Assembly (NCBI RefSeq): GCF_035961655.1
Contig: NZ_CP108393.1
Span: 4,385,501-4,449,500, forward strand
DNA length: 64,000 nt
Direction: 5' to 3'
Origin: Streptomyces sp. NBC_01317
GTDB lineage: Bacteria; Actinomycetota; Actinomycetes; Streptomycetales; Streptomycetaceae
Below are positions 51,002 through 60,523 of the stretch, piece after piece; within the stretch, counting starts at the first letter, position 1, and each line of letters begins with the position of its first letter. Made by a program: the position numbers and the translations under genes. Under the pieces are notes generated by a model. That model was not told the origin of the DNA. It ran no database searches and saw only the letters and a program-made list of their open reading frames with translations.

Positions 51002-52308
51002 CCACGGCTCCAGTCGATGTCGGAGGAGAGCCCGAAGCTCACGGGCAGGTGGCCGGTGGCGTCGAAGAAGCCGATGACGTCCTCGGCGTCGATGCGTTCC
51101 AGGTTGCGTGCCGCCGCCGCTTCCAGAATGGTGTGAGCCTTGCGCAGCACATCGCGTGGTTTTCGGTTGGACCGGGTGAACAGAGAGCCCACGGCCTCCT
51201 TGGTGAAGGGGAAGAGTTCGTCGTCGGGGCGGGCGACACCGTCCTTCGTCGCGGCATTGACGTAGGGCCGGAGCAACTGAGCGACCTGCGAGGGGTCGCG
51301 AAGGGCGGACAGCCTCACGGTGCTTGCCTGGTTTTGTTCCGTCAACGCGAAACTCGGCAGATCGGCAAGGTCCCAGGCGGTCCCAATCGTGATGGCGGCC
51401 CTCGGATGCATGGTCACGACCATCGTCACCATGTCGGCCATGGGCAGGGTTTCCACGATCACGTCCCGGAAACGCTCCACCTCCAGGTCGCGTTTGGCCT
51501 TTGCCGTCGTGGTGCTGGCCAAGTCTTCCAGTTGGTCGCAGAAGACGAGTACGTGCTGGATCCCCGCGGCGGCTGCGAAGAGCAAGAACGTTGCCATATG
51601 CACCGCTCCGTTGCGAGAGCGCGATGTCGGCGTCAACCGGGTCATGTATTCCTCGGCGGCCGCCGGGTCGCTCTCGCACAGGGCGGCGATCAACTTTTCG
51701 TCGGGCGGCCCCAGGGTCCGGCCACGCAGTGACCGGTGGCCCTGGGCTACGACGTCGGCCAGCTTTCTGGCATCGGTGATCCCTGTTCTGTGTACCAGTC
51801 TTTCCCGGAGTCGACTGGCAAGCGTCGGGCCGTTTCCCACCCTGGATTTTACCGCGTAGTCGACGGCCACAAACAATGCGGCGGACAAGGTCCGGATCTG
51901 TGACGTGTCGAATCCGGTTACCAGGCAACAAATGGGCACCTCCTCGGCGTCTTCCTCGTCCAAGCCGGCGGAGAGGCACACCTCTTTCCCGAAATCCTTG
52001 TTGATCCAGCCCGCCATGTGATGCATGAGGACTGTCTTGCCGAAGCCACGGGAGTCGGAGTCGCCTGCGACTACGCCGTCCGACCACAAGTAACCGAATT
52101 TCAGGCCGCCGTAGGACATGCCGAGTACGAATTTATCCACGACCTGGCGCAGTTGATCAGCGTGTACGGCGGGTTCATACAGCGTGCCGTTCTCCCGGGC
52201 GTTCGAGCCGCCGGAAACGGCCATGCCGGTGGCGGGGAAGGGATTGCCGCGCAGCTTCCACTCTCTTTTCATCCACACGACGGCTGGCACCGGAGAGGTA
52301 TCACTCAT
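50998..52308 (-). CDS. P-loop ATPase, central gene of a possible defence operon
   Basis: A 436-residue protein. KREWKLRGNPFPATGMA starts an AAA/STAND-like ATPase. Walker A is GDSDSRGFGKTVLMHHM at 82-98, and Walker B is HVLVFCDQLEDLAS at 252-265, with Asp-Gln-Leu-Glu. A sensor-like MVTMVVTMHPRAA and a helical C-terminal region (RSNRKPRDVLRKAHTILEAA) follow, like the Orc/Cdc6 or TniB-type lid. It overlaps both neighbours by 4 bp. Similar small ATPases pair with HTH proteins in defence islands and transposon modules. No nuclease or transposase is next to it. Confidence 0.7.
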   Translation of the reverse strand: MSDTSPVPAVVWMKREWKLRGNPFPATGMAVSGGSNARENGTLYEPAVHADQLRQVVDKFVLGMSYGGLKFGYLWSDGVVAGDSDSRGFGKTVLMHHMAGWINKDFGKEVCLSAGLDEEDAEEVPICCLVTGFDTSQIRTLSAALFVAVDYAVKSRVGNGPTLASRLRERLVHRTGITDARKLADVVAQGHRSLRGRTLGPPDEKLIAALCESDPAAAEEYMTRLTPTSRSRNGAVHMATFLLFAAAAGIQHVLVFCDQLEDLASTTTAKAKRDLEVERFRDVIVETLPMADMVTMVVTMHPRAAITIGTAWDLADLPSFALTEQNQASTVRLSALRDPSQVAQLLRPYVNAATKDGVARPDDELFPFTKEAVGSLFTRSNRKPRDVLRKAHTILEAAAARNLERIDAEDVIGFFDATGHLPVSFGLSSDIDWSRG

Positions 52309-53645
52309 CGCACGAGCACCTCTTCACGCGCATCAGCCCAGTCGATTCTCATCACGTGATAGATCCGGGGGTGCCCGGGGGTCGTCTGCATGACAAGTGG
52401 CCGCGCGGAGCTGGGAATCCGCCCGTGCGATGCCTCGTCCAGATGGACACGGAACCCGATGTCGCCCATCTCGCCGCGCGCCGCCGCTGTGAGTGCGGCA
52501 TCGAAGACGCCGTCGTTGATCCGTCGATCCCAGCAGACAGCGGCTCTGATGCGCCAGACCGGCCGGTACATCTCCTGTGCGGCGGAGCCGCGTTCGGCGT
52601 TCCAGACGCGTGGTACGGCTTCCATCGCGGCCCTTTCCACCTCGGGCCCCACTGCGCGCCGGAACTCCGCCGGCGTCCCCGTGCCGGTCACCATCGAGGT
52701 TGCCCAGAGCCGAAGGGCGGGCGGCCCTGGCGCGTAGTAGCTGAAGTTCGCGAGGCCCAGGAACCGGGTCCATCTGCGGAGCAGTTCGTGGCTGATGTAG
52801 TCCACCGGGCAGCCCGCCGCGCCGAACGCCAAGCGTACGGCCGCCTCTTCGCACAGAGCGGCCAACTGCCTCCGCTTGCCCTCCGATGACGCCGGTTTGC
52901 CCGCTACTGTCTTGGTGACCTTTTCCTTCCTTGGCCCGTACTTCGCCGCTCGCTTTTCCTCTCTTTTCTCCTCCAGCAGAGCCCGCTCAGCCGTTCGGCG
53001 CCGAGCCCGAGATACGTAGTCCCGGAGCGTCTGACTGATCGCGTCAGGAGGTGCCGACCAGCCCAGGTCGCCTTTGCGGACAGCTTCGACGATATTGGCG
53101 ATGAACGCCGTAAGATACGCCTCGTCGTCGCGTCCCGGACCCGTATCGCCACGCATCAGCGGAATCGTCAAGTGATTTGCTGCGCTGTCCGGTCGGGCAC
53201 CAACCAACCGTAGGAAACCTTCGAATTGGGGATGGGCTTCCATCAATGCGCCGGCCAATGTGTTGAAACCCTCCGCCGGCCGATGTGCCACCAGTTCGGT
53301 CCACTCCCGTCCGGCCGCTGTCATCGTGAACGTGGCGTGGGCGTGCTCGCTCGCCGAAATCCGAGTGGACGGCAGGACACGTCGATCGATCCAGCCGAGT
53401 CGCATCAACTCCTTGAGCACGTCGACCGTGCTGTGGACGAACTCCTGTCCGTCAGCACGCTTTTTCTCCCACTTGACCACATTGAACGCCCCTACGGTAT
53501 CGGTCTCCCAGGCGTGGCGAGCGGCACGGTCGACGACGGCCACACGGATCTGCTCGAACGTTTTTCCCTCGGCGACCGCCTGCGCCGCCGTCTCCACATA
53601 GGCCAGTTCCTGGAGTCGCGGGATTCCGGAACCTCCCACGCTCAT
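52305..53645 (-). CDS. Large winged-helix protein, first gene of the ATPase operon
   Basis: A 446-residue protein from an ATG with GGAAAGAG upstream. The first 110 residues include a winged-helix-like region (VDVLKELMRLGWIDRRVLPS, then HATFTMTAAGREW). A basic coiled-coil segment lies in the middle (SRARRRTAERALLEEKREEK, then RAAKYGPRKEKVTKTVAGKP), and the C-terminal 150 residues have WDRRINDGVFDAALTAAARG and RPLVMQTTPGHPRIYHVM. No known domain spans the whole. It is the promoter-proximal gene and is translationally coupled to the ATPase, so it is probably a partner subunit or DNA-recognition protein. Confidence 0.6.
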   Translation of the reverse strand: MSVGGSGIPRLQELAYVETAAQAVAEGKTFEQIRVAVVDRAARHAWETDTVGAFNVVKWEKKRADGQEFVHSTVDVLKELMRLGWIDRRVLPSTRISASEHAHATFTMTAAGREWTELVAHRPAEGFNTLAGALMEAHPQFEGFLRLVGARPDSAANHLTIPLMRGDTGPGRDDEAYLTAFIANIVEAVRKGDLGWSAPPDAISQTLRDYVSRARRRTAERALLEEKREEKRAAKYGPRKEKVTKTVAGKPASSEGKRRQLAALCEEAAVRLAFGAAGCPVDYISHELLRRWTRFLGLANFSYYAPGPPALRLWATSMVTGTGTPAEFRRAVGPEVERAAMEAVPRVWNAERGSAAQEMYRPVWRIRAAVCWDRRINDGVFDAALTAAARGEMGDIGFRVHLDEASHGRIPSSARPLVMQTTPGHPRIYHVMRIDWADAREEVLVR

Positions 53646-54042
53646 GATTCAACTCTTTCCGGATCCCTGGTACGCATGATGGCTTCCTCCCGATGTTGTT
53701 CCTTGAGCCCTGATCAGCTGTGAGGATGTGATCTCTTCCCTCATGGCCGATGAGGGCAGCGGTAAAATACAAATTGCCACACCCATGATTTTTTGGGGCT
53801 CTCTGGCGCGCCTCTTCTCTACAGTTCACACCAATCAGTCCCCCGAGGCATCAAAAGGGGAACGAAGGTTCGGCTCTCAACGAGATATTCGACGGAGGTG
53901 AGTCGGAGAGCCTCGGCCGGTTCGGCCGGGAACGCCGGACCTTCCGCTGATCGTGACGCGCGTCGGCAGTTTCACTCCCGCAGCTCAACCATCCCGGGCA
54001 CTTCGCTGCCCGCTGTCAGTCGCATGAACATGAAAGGGAAAA
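53646..54042. other. Divergent intergenic region
   Basis: The 397-bp gap lies between the ATPase operon (minus) and the next plus-strand gene. It includes an A/T-rich patch near 53758-53795 (GGTAAAATACAAATTG and ATGATTTTTTGG) that may carry the operon promoter. I see no gene, repeat or stable hairpin in it. Confidence 0.5.
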
Positions 54043-54807
54043 ATGACCGTCACAGAGAATGTTGCCGCTCCACACGACATCATCACGGTGGATCTGCCCA
54101 CCGCCTTCGACCCTGGCTGGAACCGTCTTCCGGGGATCCACGTGGACGGCTGCCGCATCACCATCGACCCGGAGAAGTACTTCTTCCGCTTCGAGTCACA
54201 CAGTTGGCTCGTGGCGGACTGGGATCTCGTGACGTCGGAACTTCTCCCGGTCGAGGAGACGACCGCGAGTGCCGTCGAGCAGATGGCCCTCGACTTCATC
54301 AAGAGGCACGCCGTCCGTACCCCTGAACCGGCGCGCGTCCTTTCCACCGCCTACCAGGTGTACGCGTACCTGTTCCGCGACGAACACCTCAACGGCATCG
54401 GCCTTCCGCAGGTCACTGCCGACCATCTGAGGATGCTCCGCGAGGCCGCCACGCTCATGGCGCTCAACAAGGTCGAACTGGATGGGCACATCTCCAACGT
54501 GGGCCCCTGTTGGTTCTTCCCTGCGGCTACTTCGGTGGTCTTCGGCCTGGACGACAGTGTGGGCGACATGCTCGATGAGATCTATCACGGTGGCTGGTTC
54601 AACGAACACCGCCGCATCGAGTCCATCAAGGCCCACGCCGCCCTGGGCGGACGCCTTGTCCATGGATGCCAGGCAGTACCCGACCAGTCCGGAGGTGTTG
54701 TCGCCCCTTACGGCGCGTCCATGACGGTCTTCCGCGAAGACCTCAGCGCGTTCAAGGCCGGTTGGCTCGCCCAGGTGTACGCCCACCGTCTGACGGCCAC
54801 GGACTGA
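54043..54807 (+). CDS. Hypothetical protein
   Basis: A 254-residue soluble protein from the ATG at 54043 (AAAGGGA). It reads ITVDLPTAFDPGWNRLPGIH and DEKYFFRF-like residues near the start, then a helical block (ASAVEQMALDFIKRHAVRTP) and WFFPAATSVVFGLDDSVGDM. No catalytic motif or membrane segment is apparent. It is followed by its own terminator and then by a methyltransferase gene. Some sequence features suggest a predicted alpha/beta fold, but I cannot name a family. Confidence 0.6.
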   Translation: MTVTENVAAPHDIITVDLPTAFDPGWNRLPGIHVDGCRITIDPEKYFFRFESHSWLVADWDLVTSELLPVEETTASAVEQMALDFIKRHAVRTPEPARVLSTAYQVYAYLFRDEHLNGIGLPQVTADHLRMLREAATLMALNKVELDGHISNVGPCWFFPAATSVVFGLDDSVGDMLDEIYHGGWFNEHRRIESIKAHAALGGRLVHGCQAVPDQSGGVVAPYGASMTVFREDLSAFKAGWLAQVYAHRLTATD

Positions 54808-54921
54808 ACCGTCGCCCGAGCCGTGGCGTGCGCCAGTAGGCGCGTCCTGTCAGAAGCGCCCGGCTCGGGCACCCGTGGGCCTTCCGGCAGAGCCCATGAG
54901 CGAACGGCCGGAACCCGCTGG

Positions 54922-54948
54922 AAGGCACCGGCCGGCTGCCGGTGCCTT
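54922..54948 (+). terminator. 11-bp hairpin terminator
   Basis: AAGGCACCGGC (54922-54932), loop CGGCT, and GCCGGTGCCTT (54938-54948) form a perfect stem about 115 bp after the hypothetical gene and 63 bp before the methyltransferase start. Confidence 0.8.
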
Positions 54949-55011
54949 CCCCCTGTCGCGGTTCCGCGACGCTCCCTTCGCAAGCCCTCACCATCGTTCT
55001 CGGAGACGTGC

Positions 55012-55698
55012 ATGATCACGCTGACCTCTCCCTGGTACGCCTACGCGAGACAGTCCCCCGATGAGCAAGGTGGCGCCCTGCTGCCCCCATCGCGCCTGGA
55101 GTGGGGTACTTACCCTGGCACCGGTCCGAGCACAGGGGCGTTCGCCCGGGACGTGCGCGGCCGCAGGCTCCTGGAACTCGGCTGCGGCGACGGCCGCAAC
55201 GCGGCATTCCTGGCCGGCCGCGAGGGCGCCCACGTCACCGCCGTCGACATGATCGATCTCCAGATTCGCCGCGCCCGAGATCACTACGGGCATGTGCCGG
55301 GGGTCACCTTTCTCACCTGCGACGCGCTGCGCTTCCTTCGGTACGGTACTGAGCGGTTCGACGGTGTGTATTCGGTCTTCGGCGCTGTCGGACTCGTCGA
55401 TCCCGGCGTCCTCCTGCCCGCCATTCACGCCAGACTCAACCCGTATCGCCCCCTGGTCTTTTCCATCCCCCACCCTCGCCGTGCCGGCCGCCGGCCCATT
55501 CTCGGTGACGCCCACACCGACTTCCTCGCCTTGCCTGACGGCACTTACCGTGCCGTGGCGCGTTGGGAGTTCGACGTCCCCCAATGGGGGGCCGTCCTTG
55601 CCCGTGCGGGGTTCCGACTCTCCCGTGCCCAGGAACTTCGTAACCCTGGTCTCCCCCAAAACCCGACCACTCTCCTGATCACTGCCCGCAGACTCTGA
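55012..55698 (+). CDS. Class I SAM-dependent methyltransferase
   Basis: A 228-residue protein. Motif I is RLLELGCGDGRNAAFLAG, motif II is HVTAVDMIDLQIRRA, and FDGVYSVFGAVGLVDPGVLL is the motif IV region. It is of the small-molecule type and probably methylates a natural product or a small metabolite. It is convergent with the P450 gene, so it may or may not belong to the biosynthetic operon. ATG at 55012 with CGGAGACG. Confidence 0.88.
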   Translation: MITLTSPWYAYARQSPDEQGGALLPPSRLEWGTYPGTGPSTGAFARDVRGRRLLELGCGDGRNAAFLAGREGAHVTAVDMIDLQIRRARDHYGHVPGVTFLTCDALRFLRYGTERFDGVYSVFGAVGLVDPGVLLPAIHARLNPYRPLVFSIPHPRRAGRRPILGDAHTDFLALPDGTYRAVARWEFDVPQWGAVLARAGFRLSRAQELRNPGLPQNPTTLLITARRL

Positions 55699-55732
55699 AC
55701 GCCGAAGGGCCCCACCTGAGACCGGCGGATTC

Positions 55733-56977
55733 TCACCAGGTGACCGGCAGTGAGCGGAGGCCGCTGAAGAACTCTCTGTCCCGCCAGCGCAGTTCCTCCT
55801 CCGGTACGGCCAGTCTTAGCGCCGGTAGCCGGGTCGTCACGCGTTCCAGTGTCGTTTGGAGTTCGAGGCGGGCCAGGTGGGCGCCCAGGCAGTAGTGGAT
55901 GCCGTGGCCGAAGCTGATGTGCGGGGTGCCCGGGCGGTCGAGGATCAGGCGGTCGGGGGACGGGAAGGCGGCGGGGTCGTGGTTGGCGGCTGCCTGGGAG
56001 ACCACGACCGGCTCGCCGGCCCGGATCAGGACGCCGCCCAGTTCTACGTCCTCGGCCGCGTAGCGGGGGAGGGTGAGGCCGTTGAGCAGGGGGACCAGGC
56101 GAAGGAGTTCCTCCACGGCGCGGGGGATCAGCTCGGGGCGGGCGCGGACGGCCGTCAGTACGTCCGCGCCGCCGGCCCCCGCCTCCCCCGGCAGCAGCAG
56201 GACCGCGAAGAAGTTGGCGATCTGGTTGGTGGTGGTGACGAAGCCGCCGATGAGGATCTCGTTGAGCAGGCCTGTCAGTTCCTCCGCGGTCAGGACGCCG
56301 TCGTCGGAGGCCTGGACCAGGACCGTGATCAGGTCGTTCGCGGGGGTACGGCGCCGGGCCTCGACCCAGTCGTCCATGCGGGCGAAGAAGTCCTTGGCGT
56401 GCCGCTGTACGACATCCGGGGTCACGTCGCCGGAACACACCGCGTCCGCCCAGGCACGTACCCCCGCCCGGTCGTCCTCGGGGACCCCCGTGAGTTCGCA
56501 GATGAGGGTCAGGGGGAGGGGGAAGGCGAGGTCCTCGACCAGATCGGTGGGCGGCCCCGCCGCCACCATCCGGTCGAGCAGCCCGTCGACCACCTCACCG
56601 GCATGGCCGCGCAGACGCTCGATGCGGCGGGCGGTGAACTCCTTGGAGAGCAGCGCGCGCAGCTGCGTGTGGCGGGGGGCGTCGAGGGCGATGAGGCCCC
56701 CGCCGGTCCTGGGCATGGGGCCGATACGGGGCTGGTCGCGGTGGACGGCCTCCGCGAGGCTGAACCGGGGGTCCGACAGGACGGCGCGCACGTCCTCGTA
56801 ACTGGTGGCGAGCCAGGTGTCGTCCCCGTACGGCAGCCGGACCCGGACGGGGGGCCGGTCGCGCAATTGCCCGTAACCGTCGGGCAGTCCGAGGCCCCCG
56901 GTGGTCCAGAACGGGTACGCGAGGGGCTCCGGGGAGGTGTCCCGGACGATCGGGCAGACATCGGGGGGCACGGTCAC
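55733..56977 (-). CDS. Cytochrome P450 of the NRPS cluster
   Basis: A 414-residue protein from a GTG with AAAGGAAC. The I-helix region is LNEILIGGFVTTTNQIANF (a GGFVTT variant of AGxxTT). ExxR is in AVEELLRLVP, and the heme-binding loop FGHGIHYCLGAHLARLE has the invariant Cys. A Bacterial P450 N-terminus precedes it. It is the last gene of the minus-strand operon, 49 bp after the preceding CrtI-like stop. It likely hydroxylates or oxidises the peptide product. Redox partners are not in the window. Confidence 0.93.
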   Translation of the reverse strand: MTVPPDVCPIVRDTSPEPLAYPFWTTGGLGLPDGYGQLRDRPPVRVRLPYGDDTWLATSYEDVRAVLSDPRFSLAEAVHRDQPRIGPMPRTGGGLIALDAPRHTQLRALLSKEFTARRIERLRGHAGEVVDGLLDRMVAAGPPTDLVEDLAFPLPLTLICELTGVPEDDRAGVRAWADAVCSGDVTPDVVQRHAKDFFARMDDWVEARRRTPANDLITVLVQASDDGVLTAEELTGLLNEILIGGFVTTTNQIANFFAVLLLPGEAGAGGADVLTAVRARPELIPRAVEELLRLVPLLNGLTLPRYAAEDVELGGVLIRAGEPVVVSQAAANHDPAAFPSPDRLILDRPGTPHISFGHGIHYCLGAHLARLELQTTLERVTTRLPALRLAVPEEELRWRDREFFSGLRSLPVTW

Positions 56978-57026
56978 GGATGTTCCTTTCTCAACAAGGG
57001 GGAGTAGGGGGAGGGCGCGTTCGCTC

Positions 57027-58751
57027 TCAGCGGTGCGGGCCCACCGGGATGTCCACATGCGTCGGCGGCGGCGCGCTCGTGTCGACCGATGCCGTGAAGT
57101 CGACCCCGTCGTCCCGGCAGATGAACTGCATCACCTGCCGCCCCGCCGCCGCCGCGCGGATCAGGCCGCCGGTGGTGGCCCACACCCCGGAGAGGTAGAA
57201 GTTCTCCAGACCGGGCAGGACGGGGCCGTTCTTCTTGACCAGCTCCTCCATCAACTCGCCGCTCTCCACAAAGGGTTGCCAGCCGAGGAAAGTGCCTTCG
57301 AAGCTGTTGGTGTACCGGATCTGGGTGAGGGGCGTGCAGGTGTCCCGTACCGCCACCGAGTCCTTCAGCCCCGGATACAGCTCGTCGAGGAAGTCCACGA
57401 CGGCGTCCCTCGTCCGCCGCTTCGCGAGGGCGTACGCCTTGCCGCGCCGGACCGGGAGCGTGTGCAGCTCCGCCCCTCTGCGGGGACGGCTGAGCCGCTC
57501 CGGGCCCTCGGCGAGTTCTCGCCAGGCGGCCGTGTCGGAGAAGTACGTGGCGTAGATGACGGTGGTGTCCTCGGGCGACAGCTCGGGGTAGAAGCGGCTG
57601 CGGAACTGGACGTTGAGACTGGGGTGCCGGATGCCGGTCAGCCGCGAGGCCGTCGCCTCGTCCAGCAGGTGGGTGGTGGTGGGGTCGGCGTCCGGGAACG
57701 GTCGGCGCAGGCCGAGGAAGACGCTCGCGTACCCGGGGAACACCATGCCGGGCCGGTGCAGGGTCTCCCGGTACAGCGTCGCGTACTCGCCCTCCAGATA
57801 GCGCCCGCCGAGCAGATCGAGGAGCGTCCGCGGCCCGTCGCAGGCCGAGACGACGATGTCGGCGTAGTGCTCCCGCCCGTCGGAGAGGCGCACGCCGACC
57901 GCCCGGTCGTCCCTGACCAGGATCTCCTCGACCATCGCGTTGTACGTGACCTCCCCGCCGAGGCTCAGGTAACGCTGCTCGATCGAGCGCGCCAGGCCCA
58001 GCGAGCCGCCCTCGGGCACCCCGGCCGACCGGTGCGCCTGGGCGGCCATCTGGAAGTAGAAGGGGAGGACGGGGAAGCCCGGGTGTTTCTCGTACAGGAT
58101 GTAGTTGAAGGCGTCCCGCAGGAGCGGGTCCTTGAAGCGGGTCGAGTACTCCGACATCAGTACGGACATCGACGTACGGAAGAGGTTGAAGTACGGGAGG
58201 AAGCCGGCCAGCATCCGCCAGCGCTCCCGGCGGCTCATCAGCCCCACCGGTTTGAGGAAGGGGTATGACGGCAGGCAGGCGATGAACTTGCGCAGTCCCG
58301 CGCAGAAGGACCGGATGGCGCGGGCGTCGGGCGGCGACAGCGACAGCAGATGGCTTTCGAGCCGGTCGGGGTCGCAGTAGAAGTAGACCGTGCGGCCGTC
58401 CCTGCCCCGTACCGTGTTGAAGACGTCGAAGTGGCGCATCTCCTTCCCCTGGAGCGCGCCGAGTTCGAGCCAGATCTGGTGCATCTCGTTGCCGGGGCCG
58501 TTGCCGAGCAGCCAGCTGACGCAGGCGTCGAAGGTGAACTCGCCGCGGCCCCATCCGGTGCAGCAGCCTCCCGGGATCTCGTGCATCTCGAAGACCTGGG
58601 TGCGGTAGCCGTTCATCTGGCCGTACGCGCCCGTCGAGAGGCCGCCGAGGCCGCCGCCGATGATGATCATGCTCTTCCGGCGGGGGGGTGCCTTGGCCGT
58701 GGCCGTTGTGGCGGTTGTCGTGGTTGTCGTGGTGGTCACTTCGGTTGTCAC
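57027..58751 (-). CDS. CrtI-like FAD-dependent oxidoreductase 1
   Basis: A 574-residue protein from a GTG at 58751 overlapping the previous stop (GTGA). After a poly-Thr N-terminus (VTTEVTTTTTTTTATTATAK) comes MIIIGGGLGGLSTGAYGQMN, the FAD-binding GxGxxG with phytoene-desaturase-type context. PGGCCTGWGRGEFTFDACVS follows, and the C-terminal part reads PGLENFYLSGVWATTGGLIR. Such enzymes dehydrogenate or isomerise C-C bonds. It is the second of two tandem paralogues (about 40 percent alike by eye in the motifs). A substrate on the NRPS carrier is possible. Confidence 0.85.
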   Translation of the reverse strand: MTTEVTTTTTTTTATTATAKAPPRRKSMIIIGGGLGGLSTGAYGQMNGYRTQVFEMHEIPGGCCTGWGRGEFTFDACVSWLLGNGPGNEMHQIWLELGALQGKEMRHFDVFNTVRGRDGRTVYFYCDPDRLESHLLSLSPPDARAIRSFCAGLRKFIACLPSYPFLKPVGLMSRRERWRMLAGFLPYFNLFRTSMSVLMSEYSTRFKDPLLRDAFNYILYEKHPGFPVLPFYFQMAAQAHRSAGVPEGGSLGLARSIEQRYLSLGGEVTYNAMVEEILVRDDRAVGVRLSDGREHYADIVVSACDGPRTLLDLLGGRYLEGEYATLYRETLHRPGMVFPGYASVFLGLRRPFPDADPTTTHLLDEATASRLTGIRHPSLNVQFRSRFYPELSPEDTTVIYATYFSDTAAWRELAEGPERLSRPRRGAELHTLPVRRGKAYALAKRRTRDAVVDFLDELYPGLKDSVAVRDTCTPLTQIRYTNSFEGTFLGWQPFVESGELMEELVKKNGPVLPGLENFYLSGVWATTGGLIRAAAAGRQVMQFICRDDGVDFTASVDTSAPPPTHVDIPVGPHR

Positions 58752-60523
58752 CGCACCCTGCGTGTTTCGAGCTGGGGCAGCCGCCCCAACTGGTCCGGAT
58801 GCCAGGGCGTCGTACTGCCGCTCTCCCAGGCGTGGAAGTCCAGGCCGAGTTCCCGGCACAGGTATTGGGTGACGAACCGGCCGCCCGCGGCGGCGCGGAT
58901 CAGGCTGCCGCCCGCGAACCACTGGCCCGCCATGGAGAAGCCGGCCAGGCCGGGCAGCCGCATCCGGTCCTTGTTGATCAGGCCGGTGATCACGTCGTCG
59001 GCCGCCGTGAAGGACTTCCAGCCGAGGATGCTGCCGCCCCGTACGCCCGTGTACCGCTCGGTGGTCGCCGGGGACGCCACGTCCACGACCTCGATGGCTT
59101 CGCCGATGCCGGGGTGGTGCCGTTCCAGGAAGCGCCGGACGAAGTCGGCCACCTCCTGCTTACGGGCCCAGTACGCCTTGCGGTCGGTGGTCCGCAGCCG
59201 CTTCCAGGACGCGTAGTCGCTGAAGTACGTGCAGTGGACGACGGACTTGCCGGGCGGGGCGAATCCGTCGGAGTAGCGCGAACGCATCTGTACGACAAGG
59301 CTCTTCTGGAGGACGCCCGGCAGCGCCGCGCAGTCCTCGTCGGAGAGCAGGTACGTGGTGCTGTGCCGGGCGGCCGGGTCCAGTTCGCCGTCGATCCCGA
59401 CGAAGGCCGAGACCATGCCCGGGTAGAGCACGTCCGGGCGGTCGGTCATCCCGAAGAGCTTGTCGACCCTCGGGCTCGAATACCTGCCGCCCAACAGCCC
59501 CTGGATGGTGGTGACTCCGTCGCAGGCCGACACGACGTGGTCGGCGAAGTGCCGTTCCCCGCCCCGCAGTTCCACGCCGATCGCGCGGTCGTTCTCCACC
59601 AGGACGCGCTCCACCCGGGCCCGGTAGTCGACCCGCCCGCCGAGCGCCGTGTAACGGTCCTCCACCGAGCGGGCCAGGCCCAGCGAACCGCCCTGGGGGA
59701 AACCGGCGTTGAGGTGGAACGCGCTCGCCATGTTGAACAGGTACGGCAGCAGCGGGAAGACCTCGTGGTCCTGGAAGAAGATGAACGGGAACGCCCGGCG
59801 CAGCAGCGGGTCCTCGAACCGGTCGCAGAAGCTCTCCATCCGGGTCACGGCCGTACGCCAGAACAGCGCGAAGGCGGGCAGGACCGCCCGCAGGGTGGCC
59901 AGCTTCTCGCGCGGGGACTGGAGGGGCGGCGGGGTCAGGAAGGGATAGTGGTTGACGCGGATGAAGCGCCGCAGGTCGCGGCAGAACGCCCGGATCGGGC
60001 GGGCGTCGCGCGGCGAGATCTCCAGGAGGTGCGCTTCGAGGCGGTCGGGGTCGTTGTAGAAGGTGACCGAGCGGCCGGTCTCGTCCGTGACGGTGTTGAA
60101 CATCTCGAAGTTCGCGATCGACTTGCCGTCGAGCGCGCCGAGTTCCCGCCAGAGGCGGTTGGCGTCGTTGTTGTGTCCCGTGCCGGTGAGCCACTCGATG
60201 CAGTAGTCGAAGATGTAGTCCTCGCGCGCCCATGCCGTACAGCAGCCGCCGGGCAGGACGTGGCGCTCGAAGATACGGGTCTCGGCGCCGCTCATCTGCG
60301 CGTAGCAGCCGGTGGAGAGGCCGCCGATGCCCGCGCCGATGATGATCACCCGGGGCCGGTCTCCGGGGTTGCGGTCAGCAGCCGCCGCCCGTGGACCCCG
60401 CGCTTCCCACACCGGCCTCTTCTCCCGCGCCGTCGGGTTGCCGAGCACTGTCGGGTTGCCGAGCGCCGTCGGGTTGTCACGCGCCATGCGGTTGCCCCGC
60501 GCCGTCGGGTTGTCACGCGCCAT
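58748..60523 (-). CDS. CrtI-like FAD-dependent oxidoreductase 2
   Basis: A 591-residue protein. The first 35 residues are a repetitive, weakly conserved tail (MARDNPTARGNRMARDNPTA, then LGNPTVLGNPTAR). The FAD domain starts RVIIIGAGIGGLSTGCYAQM, followed by LPGGCCTAWAREDYIFDYCI, and the C-terminal LPGLAGFSMAGQWFAGGSLI. It is the same family as the next gene and overlaps it by 4 bp and the NRPS stop by 11 bp. Phytoene desaturase-type enzymes rarely pair with NRPSs. The reaction is unknown. Repeats near the start make the true N-terminus uncertain. Confidence 0.83.
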   Translation of the reverse strand: MARDNPTARGNRMARDNPTALGNPTVLGNPTAREKRPVWEARGPRAAAADRNPGDRPRVIIIGAGIGGLSTGCYAQMSGAETRIFERHVLPGGCCTAWAREDYIFDYCIEWLTGTGHNNDANRLWRELGALDGKSIANFEMFNTVTDETGRSVTFYNDPDRLEAHLLEISPRDARPIRAFCRDLRRFIRVNHYPFLTPPPLQSPREKLATLRAVLPAFALFWRTAVTRMESFCDRFEDPLLRRAFPFIFFQDHEVFPLLPYLFNMASAFHLNAGFPQGGSLGLARSVEDRYTALGGRVDYRARVERVLVENDRAIGVELRGGERHFADHVVSACDGVTTIQGLLGGRYSSPRVDKLFGMTDRPDVLYPGMVSAFVGIDGELDPAARHSTTYLLSDEDCAALPGVLQKSLVVQMRSRYSDGFAPPGKSVVHCTYFSDYASWKRLRTTDRKAYWARKQEVADFVRRFLERHHPGIGEAIEVVDVASPATTERYTGVRGGSILGWKSFTAADDVITGLINKDRMRLPGLAGFSMAGQWFAGGSLIRAAAGGRFVTQYLCRELGLDFHAWESGSTTPWHPDQLGRLPQLETRRVR

